This document shows positions 1 through 10,669 of a DNA stretch of 64,000 nt, one piece after another. Below the pieces are notes generated by a model. It did not search any database and had not been told where the DNA came from. It was given only the letters and a program-made list of their open reading frames with translations. Every line of letters starts with the position of its first letter. The first letter of the stretch is position 1. Location of the stretch: NCBI GenBank assembly GCA_001570385.1, contig BBYL01000015.1, positions 72,659 through 136,658 on the forward strand, in the 5' to 3' direction. This DNA comes from Microtetraspora glauca. Lineage in GTDB: Bacteria; Actinomycetota; Actinomycetes; Streptosporangiales; Streptosporangiaceae. The translations under genes and the position numbers were made by a program.

Positions 1-707
1 CCGCCAAGGCGGCGCCCGCCCCCGTGGAACCCACCCCCGGGACACCCGCGTCCGAGACCCCGCCCGCCGGCCGGCGGTCCGCGGAGTTGCGGGTCTACCT
101 GCTGGTGGAGAACCTGCGGCGGCAGTTCACGGCGGCGATGGCGGCGCCCACCCGCGCCCGCGGCTACCCGCCGTACGAGGGGCAGCACGCGCTCATCGTC
201 GAGGTCGCCCCCGGCCTGGCGATCGAGCGGGTCATCGACCTCGCGCTGCGCGCCGTACCGTCCGTCGAGCCCGGCATCCTGTTCGTCGAGCGGCAGTTCG
301 GCGTGCTGGAGGTGCACGGCTCCTCCCTGGACGACGTACGGCGGGCCGGCCAGGCCATCCTCGACGGCATCGGCGCGTCGGCCGGAGACCAGCTCCGGCC
401 GCGCATCCTCTACACCGACGTCATCGAGGAGATCACCGACCAGCACGCGGTGCTCGTCAACCGCAACCGGCAGGCGTCGATGGTGCTGCCGGGGGAGACG
501 CTGCTGGTCTGCGAGATGACCCCTGCGCTGTTCGCGACCGTCGCGGCCAACGAGGCGGAGGCGGCCGCGCCCGACATCACCCTCGTCGACGTGCAGATGA
601 TCGGGTCGGCCGGGCGGCTGTACATCAGCGGCCGTCCCGGCTCCGTACGCGCGGCCCGCGACGCGATCGTCCGGGTCCTGGAGTCCGTCGAGGGCCGGGA
701 TCACTGA
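1..707 (+). CDS. Microcompartment shell protein, tandem BMC domains (5' partial)
   Basis: Shell protein of a bacterial microcompartment, a protein polyhedron that encloses an enzyme pathway. The frame is open to the left edge, so the true start lies outside; the GTG at 24 sits in a Pro/Ala/Thr-rich stretch and is probably internal. After this linker two BMC-like folds follow in tandem, about residues 27-120 and 125-225 counted from that GTG, the layout of trimeric BMC-T proteins. Recognisable pieces are RVYLLVENL, RARGYPPYEG and VERQFGVLEVHG, which resemble shell proteins of the Rhodococcus/Mycobacterium microcompartment (RMM). The next three genes (APH-fold kinase, SDR, GntR) are also RMM hallmarks. 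Family assignment is strong; RMM membership is inferred from context, since the signature aldehyde dehydrogenase and other shell genes would lie left of the window. Confidence 0.8.
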   Translation, partial: AKAAPAPVEPTPGTPASETPPAGRRSAELRVYLLVENLRRQFTAAMAAPTRARGYPPYEGQHALIVEVAPGLAIERVIDLALRAVPSVEPGILFVERQFGVLEVHGSSLDDVRRAGQAILDGIGASAGDQLRPRILYTDVIEEITDQHAVLVNRNRQASMVLPGETLLVCEMTPALFATVAANEAEAAAPDITLVDVQMIGSAGRLYISGRPGSVRAARDAIVRVLESVEGRDH

Positions 708-724
708 CGAGGGCCGGGATCACT
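689..724. repeat. 17-bp direct repeat over the shell gene stop
   Basis: The sequence CGAGGGCCGGGATCACT occurs at 689-705 and again at 708-724, a period of 19 bp. The first copy encodes the last residues and runs into the TGA at 705-707; the second copy is non-coding. It looks like a small slippage duplication that left the stop codon intact. Confidence 0.8.
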
Positions 725-727
725 AAA

Positions 728-755
728 AGGCGCCGGACGACCCCGGCCGGCGCCT
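728..755 (+). terminator. GC-rich hairpin after the shell gene
   Basis: AGGCGCCGG (728-736) pairs perfectly with CCGGCGCCT (747-755) around a 10-nt loop. It lies 20 bp after the shell gene stop and 130 bp before the kinase start. There is no U-tract, so it may attenuate or stabilise the transcript rather than end it. Confidence 0.4.
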
Positions 756-884
756 CGGCGAAGATCCGCGGAATGTACCCGGAAACGATCCAGGGACGTC
801 CCGCGATGTGCGAAGGGCCACGACCTGGAAGCGGGCCGCGCCCGCGACCCACCCATAGGAGCCACGAGAGCCCTAGGAGAACGA

Positions 885-1886
885 ATGCAGGTCCACGACC
901 TGTCCGGGGGAGACGACGTGCTCGCCCGAATCGAGAGGGTCGCCCGCGGCGCCCTCCGGCGGTACGACGTCTCCGCAGACGCCGACGTGAGCCTCCTCAA
1001 CGTCTCGGAGAACGCCACCTTCGCGGTGGACGACCGCGGATCCCGGACGATCCTGCGGGTGCACCGGCTCGGCTACCATTCGCCGGAGGCGATCGCCTCC
1101 GAACTCGACTGGCTGGGCGCGCTACGCGCCGAGGCCGGGATACGGACCCCCACGGTGCTGCCCGCCCGCGACGGTTCGCGGGTCGTCACCGTGGAGGATC
1201 CGGGGGCCGAGCCGCGCCGATGCGTGATGTTCGAGTTCCTCCCCGGCGCGGAGCCCGCCGAGGACCGCCTGGTCGAGGAGTTCGAGCCGCTGGGGGCGAT
1301 CACCGCGCGCATGCACCGGCACGCCCGCGGGTGGGCACGGCCGGCCGCGTTCACCCGCTTCCACTGGGACGCCGACGCCGCGTTCGGCCCGGCCCCCCGG
1401 TGGGGCAGATGGCAGGACGGCGTGGGCGTGGACCGCGAGGCCCTCGCCGTGCTCTCCCGGCTGGAGGCGGAGTTGCGTGACCGGCTGGCGAGGTTCGGCA
1501 GGGGGCCGGAACGCTACGGCCTGATCCACGCGGACCTGCGGCTGGCCAACCTGCTCGTCGACGACGCCGCCGGGACGAGCGTCATCGACTTCGACGACTG
1601 CGGCCTCGGCTGGTATCTCTACGACCTCGGCGCGGCCGTCAGCTTCATCGAGCACCATCCCCTGGTGCCGCGGATGATCGACTCCTGGGTCCGCGGCTAC
1701 CGGACCGTGCTCGACCTCCCGCAGGAGGACGAGGACGAGATCTGGACGTTCATCATGCTCCGCCGCCTGCTCCTGGTCGCCTGGATCGGCTCCCATTCGG
1801 CCGCCGACGTCGCCGGGGAACTGGGCGCCGGATACACCCACGGCAGCTGCGAGCTCGCCGAGCGTTACCTCACCGGATCACTCTGA
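885..1886 (+). CDS. APH-fold kinase, probable 1-amino-2-propanol kinase of an RMM locus
   Basis: Aminoglycoside-phosphotransferase/choline-kinase fold protein of 333 residues that should phosphorylate a small alcohol or amino alcohol with ATP. The Brenner-type catalytic motif IHADLRLANLLV is near residue 214 and the Mg-binding VIDFDDCG near residue 230; MFEFLPG in the hinge region is typical of the fold. The ATG at 885 has AGGAG at 875-879, five bases upstream. The SDR follows after 22 bp in the same direction, so they form an operon. In characterised RMM loci (Mycobacterium smegmatis) an APH-family enzyme is (S)-1-amino-2-propanol kinase; the same role is inferred here from the shell protein and SDR neighbours. 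Without that context a homoserine-kinase-like or drug phosphotransferase role would be equally possible. Confidence 0.72.
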   Translation: MQVHDLSGGDDVLARIERVARGALRRYDVSADADVSLLNVSENATFAVDDRGSRTILRVHRLGYHSPEAIASELDWLGALRAEAGIRTPTVLPARDGSRVVTVEDPGAEPRRCVMFEFLPGAEPAEDRLVEEFEPLGAITARMHRHARGWARPAAFTRFHWDADAAFGPAPRWGRWQDGVGVDREALAVLSRLEAELRDRLARFGRGPERYGLIHADLRLANLLVDDAAGTSVIDFDDCGLGWYLYDLGAAVSFIEHHPLVPRMIDSWVRGYRTVLDLPQEDEDEIWTFIMLRRLLLVAWIGSHSAADVAGELGAGYTHGSCELAERYLTGSL

Positions 1887-1896
1887 AACGGACTCT

Positions 1897-1902
1897 GAAG
1901 GA
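1897..1902 (+). promoter_or_regulatory. Ribosome binding site that fixes the SDR start
   Basis: AAGGAG at 1897-1902 touches a GTG at 1903 but lies six bases before the in-frame GTG at 1909. The spacing favours 1909, giving an N-terminus MFTSVAGRS. Confidence 0.7.
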
Positions 1903-1908
1903 GTGCGT

Positions 1909-2673
1909 GTGTTCACCTCAGTCGCGGGTCGGTCGGTCGTCGTCACCGGCGGAAGCAAGGGCATCGGCAAGGGCATCGCGCGGGTCTTCGCCCGTGCGGG
2001 CGCGAACGTGCTGATCGTGGGCAGGGACGAGAGCGGCCTGAAGGCGGCGGCCGAGGAACTCGGCGCGACCCACGTCGTCGCGGACGTCTCCCGCGCCGAC
2101 GACTGCGCGCGGATCGCGGAGACCGCCGCAGAACGGTACGGCGGCGTGGACGTCCTCTGCGCCAATGCCGGGATATTTCCTGACAAGAAGTTGGCGGACA
2201 TGACCGAGGCCGACATCGACGAGGTCTTCGGCGTCAACCTCAAGGGCACCATGCTCACCGTACGGGCGTGCCTGCCCGCGCTGGAGGCGTCCGGACGCGG
2301 TCGGGTGATCCTGACGTCCTCCATCACCGGCCCCTTCACCGGGTTTCCCGGCTGGTCGCACTACGGCGCGAGCAAGGCGGGCCAGCTCGGCTTCATGCGT
2401 ACGGCGGCGCTGGAGCTGGCGTCCAAGGGCATCACGGTCAACGCCGTCCTGCCCGGCAACATCATGACCGAGGGCCTGGCCGACCTGGGGGAGGAGTACC
2501 TGCGCTCCATGGAGGCCGCGATCCCGATGCGCCGGCTCGGCTCGGTCGAGGACATCGGCAACGCCTGCCTCTTCCTCGCCACCGACGAGGCGGCGTTCAT
2601 CACCGGACACTCCCTCGTCGTGGACGGCGGCCAGGTCCTGCCGGAATCGCAGGAAGCACTCGACGTAGTGTGA
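1909..2673 (+). CDS. SDR oxidoreductase, probable 1-amino-2-propanol dehydrogenase
   Basis: Classical short-chain dehydrogenase of about 254 residues. The Rossmann motif TGGSKGIGKG is near residues 13-22, NAG (in CANAGIF) near 87, the catalytic Ser in SSITGP near 137, and the YGASKAG active-site Tyr/Lys near 150-156. The C-terminus has the usual TGHSLVVDGGQ. The GTG at 1909 is preferred over 1903 because AAGGAG is then correctly spaced. In RMM microcompartments an SDR oxidises (S)-1-amino-2-propanol to aminoacetone; position directly after the APH-fold kinase and before a GntR regulator supports the same substrate. The SDR fold is certain, the substrate is inferred. Confidence 0.75.
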   Translation: MFTSVAGRSVVVTGGSKGIGKGIARVFARAGANVLIVGRDESGLKAAAEELGATHVVADVSRADDCARIAETAAERYGGVDVLCANAGIFPDKKLADMTEADIDEVFGVNLKGTMLTVRACLPALEASGRGRVILTSSITGPFTGFPGWSHYGASKAGQLGFMRTAALELASKGITVNAVLPGNIMTEGLADLGEEYLRSMEAAIPMRRLGSVEDIGNACLFLATDEAAFITGHSLVVDGGQVLPESQEALDVV

Positions 2674-2690
2674 TCTAATCGGGCGGACCT

Positions 2691-2720
2691 ATGGTTCTTC
2701 ATGGTTCGTCATGGTTCGCC
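2691..2720 (+). repeat. Three 10-bp repeats before the GntR gene
   Basis: ATGGTTCTTC, ATGGTTCGTC and ATGGTTCGCC follow one another at 2691-2700, 2701-2710 and 2711-2720. The 10-bp period is close to one helical turn. The first unit also completes an imperfect palindrome GGACC-TAT-GGTTC (2686-2698). They lie between the SDR stop and the preferred GntR start and may be a regulator binding array. Confidence 0.6.
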
Positions 2721-2742
2721 GCCGTTGAATGAGGTGAGTGAG

Positions 2743-3543
2743 GTGTCCCGCGACCTGGACGGTGAGTCCGCGGTCGATACGGCTCGGCAGGAGGTCCTCC
2801 GGCTGATCTCGACCGGCGAGCTCCAGCCGGGGCAGCGGCTCGGTTCCGAGCGGGAGCTCGCCGCCCGGATGGGCGTCAGCCGTACCACCCTGCGCACGGC
2901 GCTCGGCCTGCTCGAACAGGTCGGGGCCGTGCGCAGGGTGCCCGGCCGCGGCGGAGGCACCTTCGTCAGCGGCACCAAGGTCGAGCGCGACCTGTCGAGC
3001 GTCGTGGGCGTGCCCGACCTGCTGCGCGAGCAGGGGTTCACCGCCGGGTCGCGGGTGGTCAGGGCCACGATCGCGGGTGCCGACGAGCCGACGGCCGCGG
3101 CCCTCGGCATCCAGCCCGGCGACCTCGTGACCGAGATCGTCCGCATCCGGTTCGCCGACGGCGTCCCCCTGTCCCTGGAGCAGGCGCGGTTCCCCGCGAT
3201 GCGCTTCCCCGGCCTGCTGGAGCAGCCGCTCGGCGGATCCGTCTACGAGCTGCTCGCCGGCCAGTACGGCGTACGCCCCGCTGCCGCGCTGGAGCGCATC
3301 GAGGCGGTGTCGGCGGGTGAGGAGGAGGCGGCGGTCCTCGGAGTCGAGCCGGGCGTCCCCGTGCTGGCCATCACCCGCACCACGTCGGACGAGCAGGGCG
3401 TCCCGTTCGAGTTCTCGCAGGACGTCTTCCGGGGCGACCGCACCCGCATCCTCGTCCATGTCAGCGGGGCGACCGGCACCACGCACTCGGCACGCGAGCA
3501 GGGACGGCTGGTCCGCTTCCCGGACGAGCGGCCCAAGGACTGA
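2743..3543 (+). CDS. GntR-family regulator, HutC/UTRA type
   Basis: Transcription regulator with an N-terminal winged helix (GELQPGQRLGSERELAAR, then VSRTTLRTALGLLEQ) and a C-terminal UTRA ligand domain from about residue 95, seen in VTEIVRIRFADGVPLSLEQ and the closing EFSQDVFRGDRTR. The GTG at 2743 has GAGGTGA at 2731-2737, five bases upstream; an ATG at 2701 is in frame but lies in the 10-bp repeat array and lacks a ribosome site. It follows the SDR by 69 bp in the same direction. RMM loci usually carry a GntR regulator, so it probably controls the microcompartment genes in response to a pathway metabolite; the ligand cannot be read from sequence. Confidence 0.85.
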   Translation: MSRDLDGESAVDTARQEVLRLISTGELQPGQRLGSERELAARMGVSRTTLRTALGLLEQVGAVRRVPGRGGGTFVSGTKVERDLSSVVGVPDLLREQGFTAGSRVVRATIAGADEPTAAALGIQPGDLVTEIVRIRFADGVPLSLEQARFPAMRFPGLLEQPLGGSVYELLAGQYGVRPAAALERIEAVSAGEEEAAVLGVEPGVPVLAITRTTSDEQGVPFEFSQDVFRGDRTRILVHVSGATGTTHSAREQGRLVRFPDERPKD

Positions 3544-3613
3544 CCGTCTCCGCGTGCCCCGCCGTACGCCGGGGTAGGGGTCGGGGGAGACCCGCGCGAG
3601 AGGAATCCCCGCC

Positions 3614-4573
3614 GTGGACCGCATCCCGCCGGACCGCATCCCGCCCGCCCCCGGCCCCATCAGGATCGCGAGCGCGCCCGTCAGCTTCGGCGTCTACGCG
3701 GCCGAGGGCGCGGCGATCGGCCCCGACGAAATGCTCGCCACGATGCGCGACGCCGGATACGCCGGCACGGACTCCGGCCCCATCGGCTATCTGGGGACCG
3801 GAGCGGAGCTGGCCGGGCGGCTCACGCGGTACGGCCTCGGCCTGGCGGGCGGCTGGGTGGACCTCCGATACGGCGACGCCGGCGGGTTCGAGGAGGACCT
3901 GGCCGCGCTGGACGCGGCCCTGGACGTCTTCGCCGGGGTCCCCGTGGACGACGCCAGGTTCGCGCCGCGGCCGACGCTCGCCTGCCCGCCGAACCTGGCC
4001 AGGTTCGCCCGGCCCGGGGCGCCGGTGGACCCGGGGCTCGGGCTGACCCATGAGGAGTGGGCGGGCTTCGCCGTCCGGGTGCTCCGCGCCGCCGCCCGGT
4101 GCAGAGACCGGGGCCTGGAGCCCGTCTTCCACCACCACCTCGGCACCGACGTGGAGACCTCCGGGGAGATCGAGCGGCTCCTCGAACTGACCGACGTGTC
4201 CCTCTGCCTGGACACCGGGCACCTGTGGCTCGCGGGCGGCGACCCGGTGGCCGCGATCGGCCGCTGGGCCGGCCGGATCCGGCAGGTGCACGTGAAGGAC
4301 GCCTCCCGCGACACGCTCGCCCGGGTCCGCGCGGCGGGCGGCGACCTGTGGGAGGCCGTCCGCGGCGGGGTCTTCCCGCCGCTCGGCGCGGGTGACCTCG
4401 ACGTCGAGGGCGTGGTCCGCGAGCTCGGGCGGGCCGGCTACGAGGGGTGGGTCGTCGTCGAGCAGGACGTCGCCGGCAGCGGCAGGGATCTCGGCCGGGT
4501 CGCCGCCGACCAGCGGGCCAACCTGGATCGGCTGGCCCGGGCGGGGCTGGTGGGCGGCTACACGGTCCGCTGA
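3614..4573 (+). CDS. Sugar phosphate isomerase/epimerase family protein, IolE-like TIM barrel
   Basis: AP-endonuclease-2/xylose-isomerase-like TIM barrel of 319 residues. It starts RIASAPVSFGVY, as inosose dehydratase (IolE)-type proteins do, and carries FHHHLGTDVETS near residue 170, CLDTGHLWLAGGD near 198, QVHVKDASRD near 225 and WVVVEQDVAG near 280, which contain the expected His/Asp/Glu metal ligands. The GTG at 3614 has GAGAGGA about 10 bases upstream. It may convert inosose or a related keto-sugar, but no inositol genes are nearby; it could instead belong with the preceding locus. The N-terminal repeat DRIPPDRIPPAP is unusual and may mean a later start. Confidence 0.7.
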   Translation: MDRIPPDRIPPAPGPIRIASAPVSFGVYAAEGAAIGPDEMLATMRDAGYAGTDSGPIGYLGTGAELAGRLTRYGLGLAGGWVDLRYGDAGGFEEDLAALDAALDVFAGVPVDDARFAPRPTLACPPNLARFARPGAPVDPGLGLTHEEWAGFAVRVLRAAARCRDRGLEPVFHHHLGTDVETSGEIERLLELTDVSLCLDTGHLWLAGGDPVAAIGRWAGRIRQVHVKDASRDTLARVRAAGGDLWEAVRGGVFPPLGAGDLDVEGVVRELGRAGYEGWVVVEQDVAGSGRDLGRVAADQRANLDRLARAGLVGGYTVR

Positions 4574-4607
4574 CCCCGGGATCTCCTCGCGGATACCGGT
4601 TCGGGAT

Positions 4608-4623
4608 GATTCGATCACGAATC
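4608..4623. promoter_or_regulatory. Palindrome GATTCG-N4-CGAATC
   Basis: A perfect 6-4-6 inverted repeat lies 35 bp after the isomerase gene and 83 bp before the next start. It is AT-richer than its surroundings and could be an operator or a weak terminator. Confidence 0.4.
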
Positions 4624-4705
4624 GGTGACCGCTCCCCCCGAACGGCGATATTTCGTGCTTCGGCGCGGCAGGGTGGAAGCCATCCCCACACGATGGAGGC
4701 GACAG

Positions 4706-5731
4706 GTGGCTCTGGCTCGGGTGGCGCGGCTGCCCGCCTCGGCGGCCCTGCCGTACGCGCTGCGACGGGACACGACGGGCGCGGCGGCACGGGAGCAGGC
4801 CCTCGCGGCCTTCCGCGGGGCGCACAGGACGACCACGGTGGCGAAGGTTCTCGCGACCGCGTCCCGGGTGGCGACGCGCAAGCGGCCGGTCGCCGCGCTC
4901 AACGGCGTGGCCGCGAGCGACTGGTTCTGCTTCGACGCCAAGGACGACGCCACCGAGAAGTGGTACCCCCAGGGCCTGTCGTGCGGCTCCGACGCCGGAC
5001 TGAGCAGCCCGTCGGCGTTCGCTGTCAGCTGGTACTGGAAACCCGACCCCACGGCCGAGCCGGAGCGGGGCATCCGGGTCAGCTTCCTCAACGTGGCCAC
5101 GCTCCGGTACGCCCACGTGCTGCTGGTGGAGCCGGACGCCGACGGGAACCCCACGCCGATCAACGTGCACGCGGGCGGGCTCGTCTGGTACAAGAACCTG
5201 CTCTACGTGCCCGACACCACGGGCGGCCTGCGGATCTTCGACCTGCGCGACCTGAGCGAGGGCGGGCTCTTCGGCTACTCGTTCATGCTGCCGCAGTCGG
5301 ACATGTGGCGCTGCGACCCGGCGCTCGGCGCGAGGTTCTCGTTCGCCTCGCTGGACCGGAGCGCCGACCCCGTCCTGCTCGTGTCCGGCGAGTACCTCAC
5401 CTCGGGCACCGGGCGGGTGGTCCGCTGGGCCCTCGCCGCCGACGGCACCCTCGCGGCCGACGCGGACGGCACGGCCGTTCCGGTCGACGCGTACAACAGC
5501 CCCGGCCAGAAGATCCAGGGCGCGGTCTCCTACAAGGGGCGCTGGTACTTCAGCCAGTCCGGCGGCACCGGCGCGAACGACCGGCTGCTCACCGCGCTCC
5601 CCGGGCAGGCCGTACAGGAGCGCAAGTACCCCAAGGGGCCGGAGGACCTCACCGTGTGGCGGGGCAAGAACACGGTCTGGACCGTGGCCGAGAAGCCCAG
5701 GGGCCGGGTCATCTTCGGCGTCCCCTTGTAA
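4706..5731 (+). CDS. Conserved hypothetical protein, possible beta-propeller
   Basis: Protein of 341 residues that I do not recognise as a characterised family. The GTG at 4706 has a strong GGAGG at 4695-4699 six bases upstream, so it is preferred to the in-frame GTG at 4625. After about 65 Ala/Arg-rich residues comes WFCFDAKDDATEKWYPQG, then a series of strand-like blocks such as GLVWYKNLLYVPDTTGG, GRVVRWALAADG and GAVSYKGRWYFSQSGG, ending GRVIFGVPL. The repeated pattern of hydrophobic strands with YVPD and YFSQ turns suggests a beta-propeller-like secreted or surface protein, but no clear signal peptide is seen. It stands between two unrelated genes on the same strand. Confidence 0.6.
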   Translation: MALARVARLPASAALPYALRRDTTGAAAREQALAAFRGAHRTTTVAKVLATASRVATRKRPVAALNGVAASDWFCFDAKDDATEKWYPQGLSCGSDAGLSSPSAFAVSWYWKPDPTAEPERGIRVSFLNVATLRYAHVLLVEPDADGNPTPINVHAGGLVWYKNLLYVPDTTGGLRIFDLRDLSEGGLFGYSFMLPQSDMWRCDPALGARFSFASLDRSADPVLLVSGEYLTSGTGRVVRWALAADGTLAADADGTAVPVDAYNSPGQKIQGAVSYKGRWYFSQSGGTGANDRLLTALPGQAVQERKYPKGPEDLTVWRGKNTVWTVAEKPRGRVIFGVPL

Positions 5732-5746
5732 CCCGCCGTCACCACG

Positions 5747-5752
5747 TATCGT
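5747..5752 (+). promoter_or_regulatory. -10 box for a leaderless transcript of the LigD-type gene
   Basis: TATCGT at 5747-5752 is followed by six bases and then the ATG at 5759. No Shine-Dalgarno is present, so transcription probably starts at or next to the A of the ATG. Confidence 0.45.
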
Positions 5753-5758
5753 GGCCGC

Positions 5759-6987
5759 ATGGTGCTCGAACCCGGCGGCAGGGACGTGAAGATCACCAAC
5801 CCGGACCGCGTGGTCTTCCCGCGGACGGGACACACCAAGCGCGACCTGGTCGCCTACTACCAGGCGGTGGCCGAGGGGGCCCTGCGCGGCGTCGCGGACC
5901 GTCCGGTGATCCTCAAGCGGTACGTCCACGGCGTCGAGGACGCGCCGTTCTTCCAGAAGCGGGCACCCGCGAAGCGGCCCGAGTGGATCGAGGTCGTGGA
6001 GTTCTCCTACCCCTCCGGGCGCAGCGCCGACGAGGTGGTCGTCCGCGATCTCGCGCACCTCCTCTGGACGGTCAACCTGGGCTGCGTCGACCTCAACCCC
6101 CATCCCGTACGCGCGGCGGACCTCGACCACCCCGACGAGCTGCGGATCGACCTGGACCCGGTGCCCGGCGTCGGGTGGGAGCAGATCGTCAGGGTCGCCC
6201 TGCACGCCAGGGACGTGCTGGAGGACCACGGCCTGGCCGCCTGGCCCAAGACGTCGGGCTCGCGCGGCTTCCACGTCTACTCCCGGATCGCGGCCCGGTG
6301 GACGTTCCGCGAGGTACGGCGGGCCGCCGAGGCGGTCGCCCGCGAGGTGGAGCGGCGCGCCCCCGAGATCGCGACCAGCCGCTGGTGGAAGGAGGAGCGG
6401 CAGGGCGTCTTCGTGGACTACAACCAGAACGCCAGGGACCGGACCGTCGCCTCGGCGTACTCGGTGCGGCCCACCGGTCACGTCTCCACACCCCTCCACT
6501 GGGACGAGGTGGAGCGGTGCCGCCCGGACGCGTTCACGCTCACCACCGTCCCCGACCGCCTCGCCGGGACCGGCGACCCCTGGGCGCCCATGGACGAGAC
6601 GGCCGGATCGCTGGACGGGCTGCTCGAACTCGCCGAGGCGCAGGGCCCCCGGCCCGCGCCCGCCAAAGCAGCCAAAGCAGCCAGCGCAGCCAAAGCGGCC
6701 AAAGGGGCCGAACACGGCGGGGACTCCTCGGACTCCGGGGAGACCAGGGGCCGCCGCCGCTCGGTCATGCCCCTCATCGAGATCGCCCGCGCCGAGACCG
6801 TGGACGAGGCCATGGCCGGGTTCGAGCGCTGGAAGGCCCGCCATCCCGGCGCCGCCCGCCTGCTCAGGCCCGCCGACGTGCTCGTCGACTCCATGCGCGG
6901 CCGCAGCTCCACCTGGACCCGGATCCGGGTGAACCTCCAGCACGTCCCCGAGGCGGAACGGCCCGCCCAGGAGCCGCTCGACGTCGA

Positions 6988-7012
<25 letters not shown>
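5759..7012 (+). CDS. LigD-type DNA polymerase/primase domain protein, stand-alone
   Basis: Non-homologous end joining polymerase (LigD PolDom, archaeo-eukaryotic primase superfamily) without ligase or nuclease domains. It opens with VKITNPDRVVFP, has HPDELRIDLDPVPG near residue 125 with the two catalytic Asp residues, KTSGSRGFHVYSR near 163, and VFVDYNQNARDRTVASAYSVRP near 219-240. A linker rich in Ala/Lys (AKAAKAASAAKAAK, built from 9-bp DNA repeats) separates a C-terminal tail of about 100 residues with RSSTWTRIRVNLQHVPE. Such proteins work with Ku and LigD to fill or extend broken ends. No ku or ligase gene is adjacent. Its 3' end overlaps the convergent GMC gene by 25 bp. Confidence 0.88.
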
Positions 7013-9360
<2,348 letters not shown>

Positions 9361-9361
9361 G

Positions 9362-10504
9362 TCAGTGCCGCTTCAGGAAGTCGAGGATGCGGGGGAACAC
9401 GTCCACGTGCGCGTTCTTGCCGATCATCGGGTCGATGTGCCCGTAACCGGGCAGGATCTCCAGCTCGTGCCGCTCGGGCGCGGCCCGCTCCAGGATCCGG
9501 TGGGCGACGATGTTGGAGTCGGTGAACACGTCGTTGTGGTCGCCCGTCAGGAAGAGGATCGGCGTGGTGACCCGCCCCGGGTTCGCCAGGTGGTGCGCGA
9601 GATAGTCGCCGGGGAGGCCGGCGTGCCGCGGGTCGCCGGGATCGTGCCGCACCACCCGCCCCGCCGTGACCATCGCCGCGACGTGCCGGTAGTAGTGCAG
9701 GCCGGACGCGCCGTTCAGGTCGGCCAGCCGCTCGTGCACGTGCGTCTCCGGGCGGAGGTTGCCGTGCCGGTACATCGCGGGCCTGCCGCTGCCCCACATG
9801 AAGCTCTGCATGTGGCAGGCCGGCTCCCGGCACTCGGGATGGGCCAGCGAGATCGCCCCGGCCAGCAGGCGACGGCGGGAGAGCGGCGGCGCGTCCGCGA
9901 ACCGCGGGTCCAGGCAGGACAGGCCGACCGCGTGCTCCAGGAGGGCGGGGCCGAGCCTCAGCTTGAGCCGCGCCCACGGGTGGACCCGCGGGATCGGCCC
10001 GACGCTGTTCGCGACCAGGCTGGCGACGCCGCCGCCGGGACCGTCGTCATCGGTGTCAAGCGCGCCCCCGAACAGGCTCATGTGGAACGACACCGACCCC
10101 AGGCAGTGCGCGATCACGTGGATCCGCCGCGCCCCAACGTGGCGGCGGAGTTCACGTAACGCGGCCGGGTGGTCGAAGTGCGCGATGTCGTCCAGCGTGT
10201 GCCTGCGCGTCTCGACGTTGTACGGGAACCGGTTGCTCATCCGGAAGTCGAGCGCCCAGACGTCCCCGAACCCGTTGCCGTGCAGGAACCTGACCAGGTT
10301 CGTGTGCTCCGGCATGATGAACATGTCGCTGGACGAGGTCAGTCCGTGGACCAACAGCACGACGTCGCCCTCCGACGCGCCCGCGCCGGGGTCGAGGAAC
10401 CGGGTCAGTGTGAGCCCGAGATCGTCCTCGGTCGTGAACGGGTGGACCGACACGGTCGCGCCGGACACACCGTCCAGCGTGAAACGCGGAATGCTGTGGC
10501 CCAT
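9362..10504 (-). CDS. Alpha/beta hydrolase with Cys at the nucleophile position
   Basis: Alpha/beta-hydrolase of 380 residues, first gene of a pair with the GMC oxidoreductase. Oxyanion segment VLLVHGLTSSSDMF is near residue 50 and the nucleophile elbow reads VIAHCLGSVSF, placing Cys134 where most members have Ser. The acid and His are probably in FLTGDHNDVF and LPGYGHIDPMIG near the C-terminus. Cys nucleophiles occur in dienelactone hydrolases and, as I recall, in hydrolases fused or coupled to GMC oxidases. AAGGAGGA precedes the ATG by about 8 bases. Likely substrate is an ester or lactone formed by or feeding the oxidase; this is inference from coupling. Confidence 0.8.
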   Translation of the reverse strand: MGHSIPRFTLDGVSGATVSVHPFTTEDDLGLTLTRFLDPGAGASEGDVVLLVHGLTSSSDMFIMPEHTNLVRFLHGNGFGDVWALDFRMSNRFPYNVETRRHTLDDIAHFDHPAALRELRRHVGARRIHVIAHCLGSVSFHMSLFGGALDTDDDGPGGGVASLVANSVGPIPRVHPWARLKLRLGPALLEHAVGLSCLDPRFADAPPLSRRRLLAGAISLAHPECREPACHMQSFMWGSGRPAMYRHGNLRPETHVHERLADLNGASGLHYYRHVAAMVTAGRVVRHDPGDPRHAGLPGDYLAHHLANPGRVTTPILFLTGDHNDVFTDSNIVAHRILERAAPERHELEILPGYGHIDPMIGKNAHVDVFPRILDFLKRH

Positions 10505-10616
10505 CTCGTTACTCCTCCTTGACGGCGTTCATGTTCCCAACACCGCGGGTATCGGCGGCATCGTGGAAAACCCGTACATCTCCCGTACAGACGTCACTCA
10601 GGTTCAAGGGAGTTCC

Positions 10617-10661
10617 GCACGCGCCGCACGCGCCGCACGCGCCGCACGCGCCGTACGGGCC
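10617..10661. repeat. 9-bp tandem repeat
   Basis: GCACGCGCC occurs four times without change (10617-10652) and once as GTACGGGCC (10653-10661). It lies between the LAL regulator stop and the hydrolase start, in the hydrolase upstream region. Confidence 0.85.
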
Positions 10662-10669
10662 GGCTCGGA

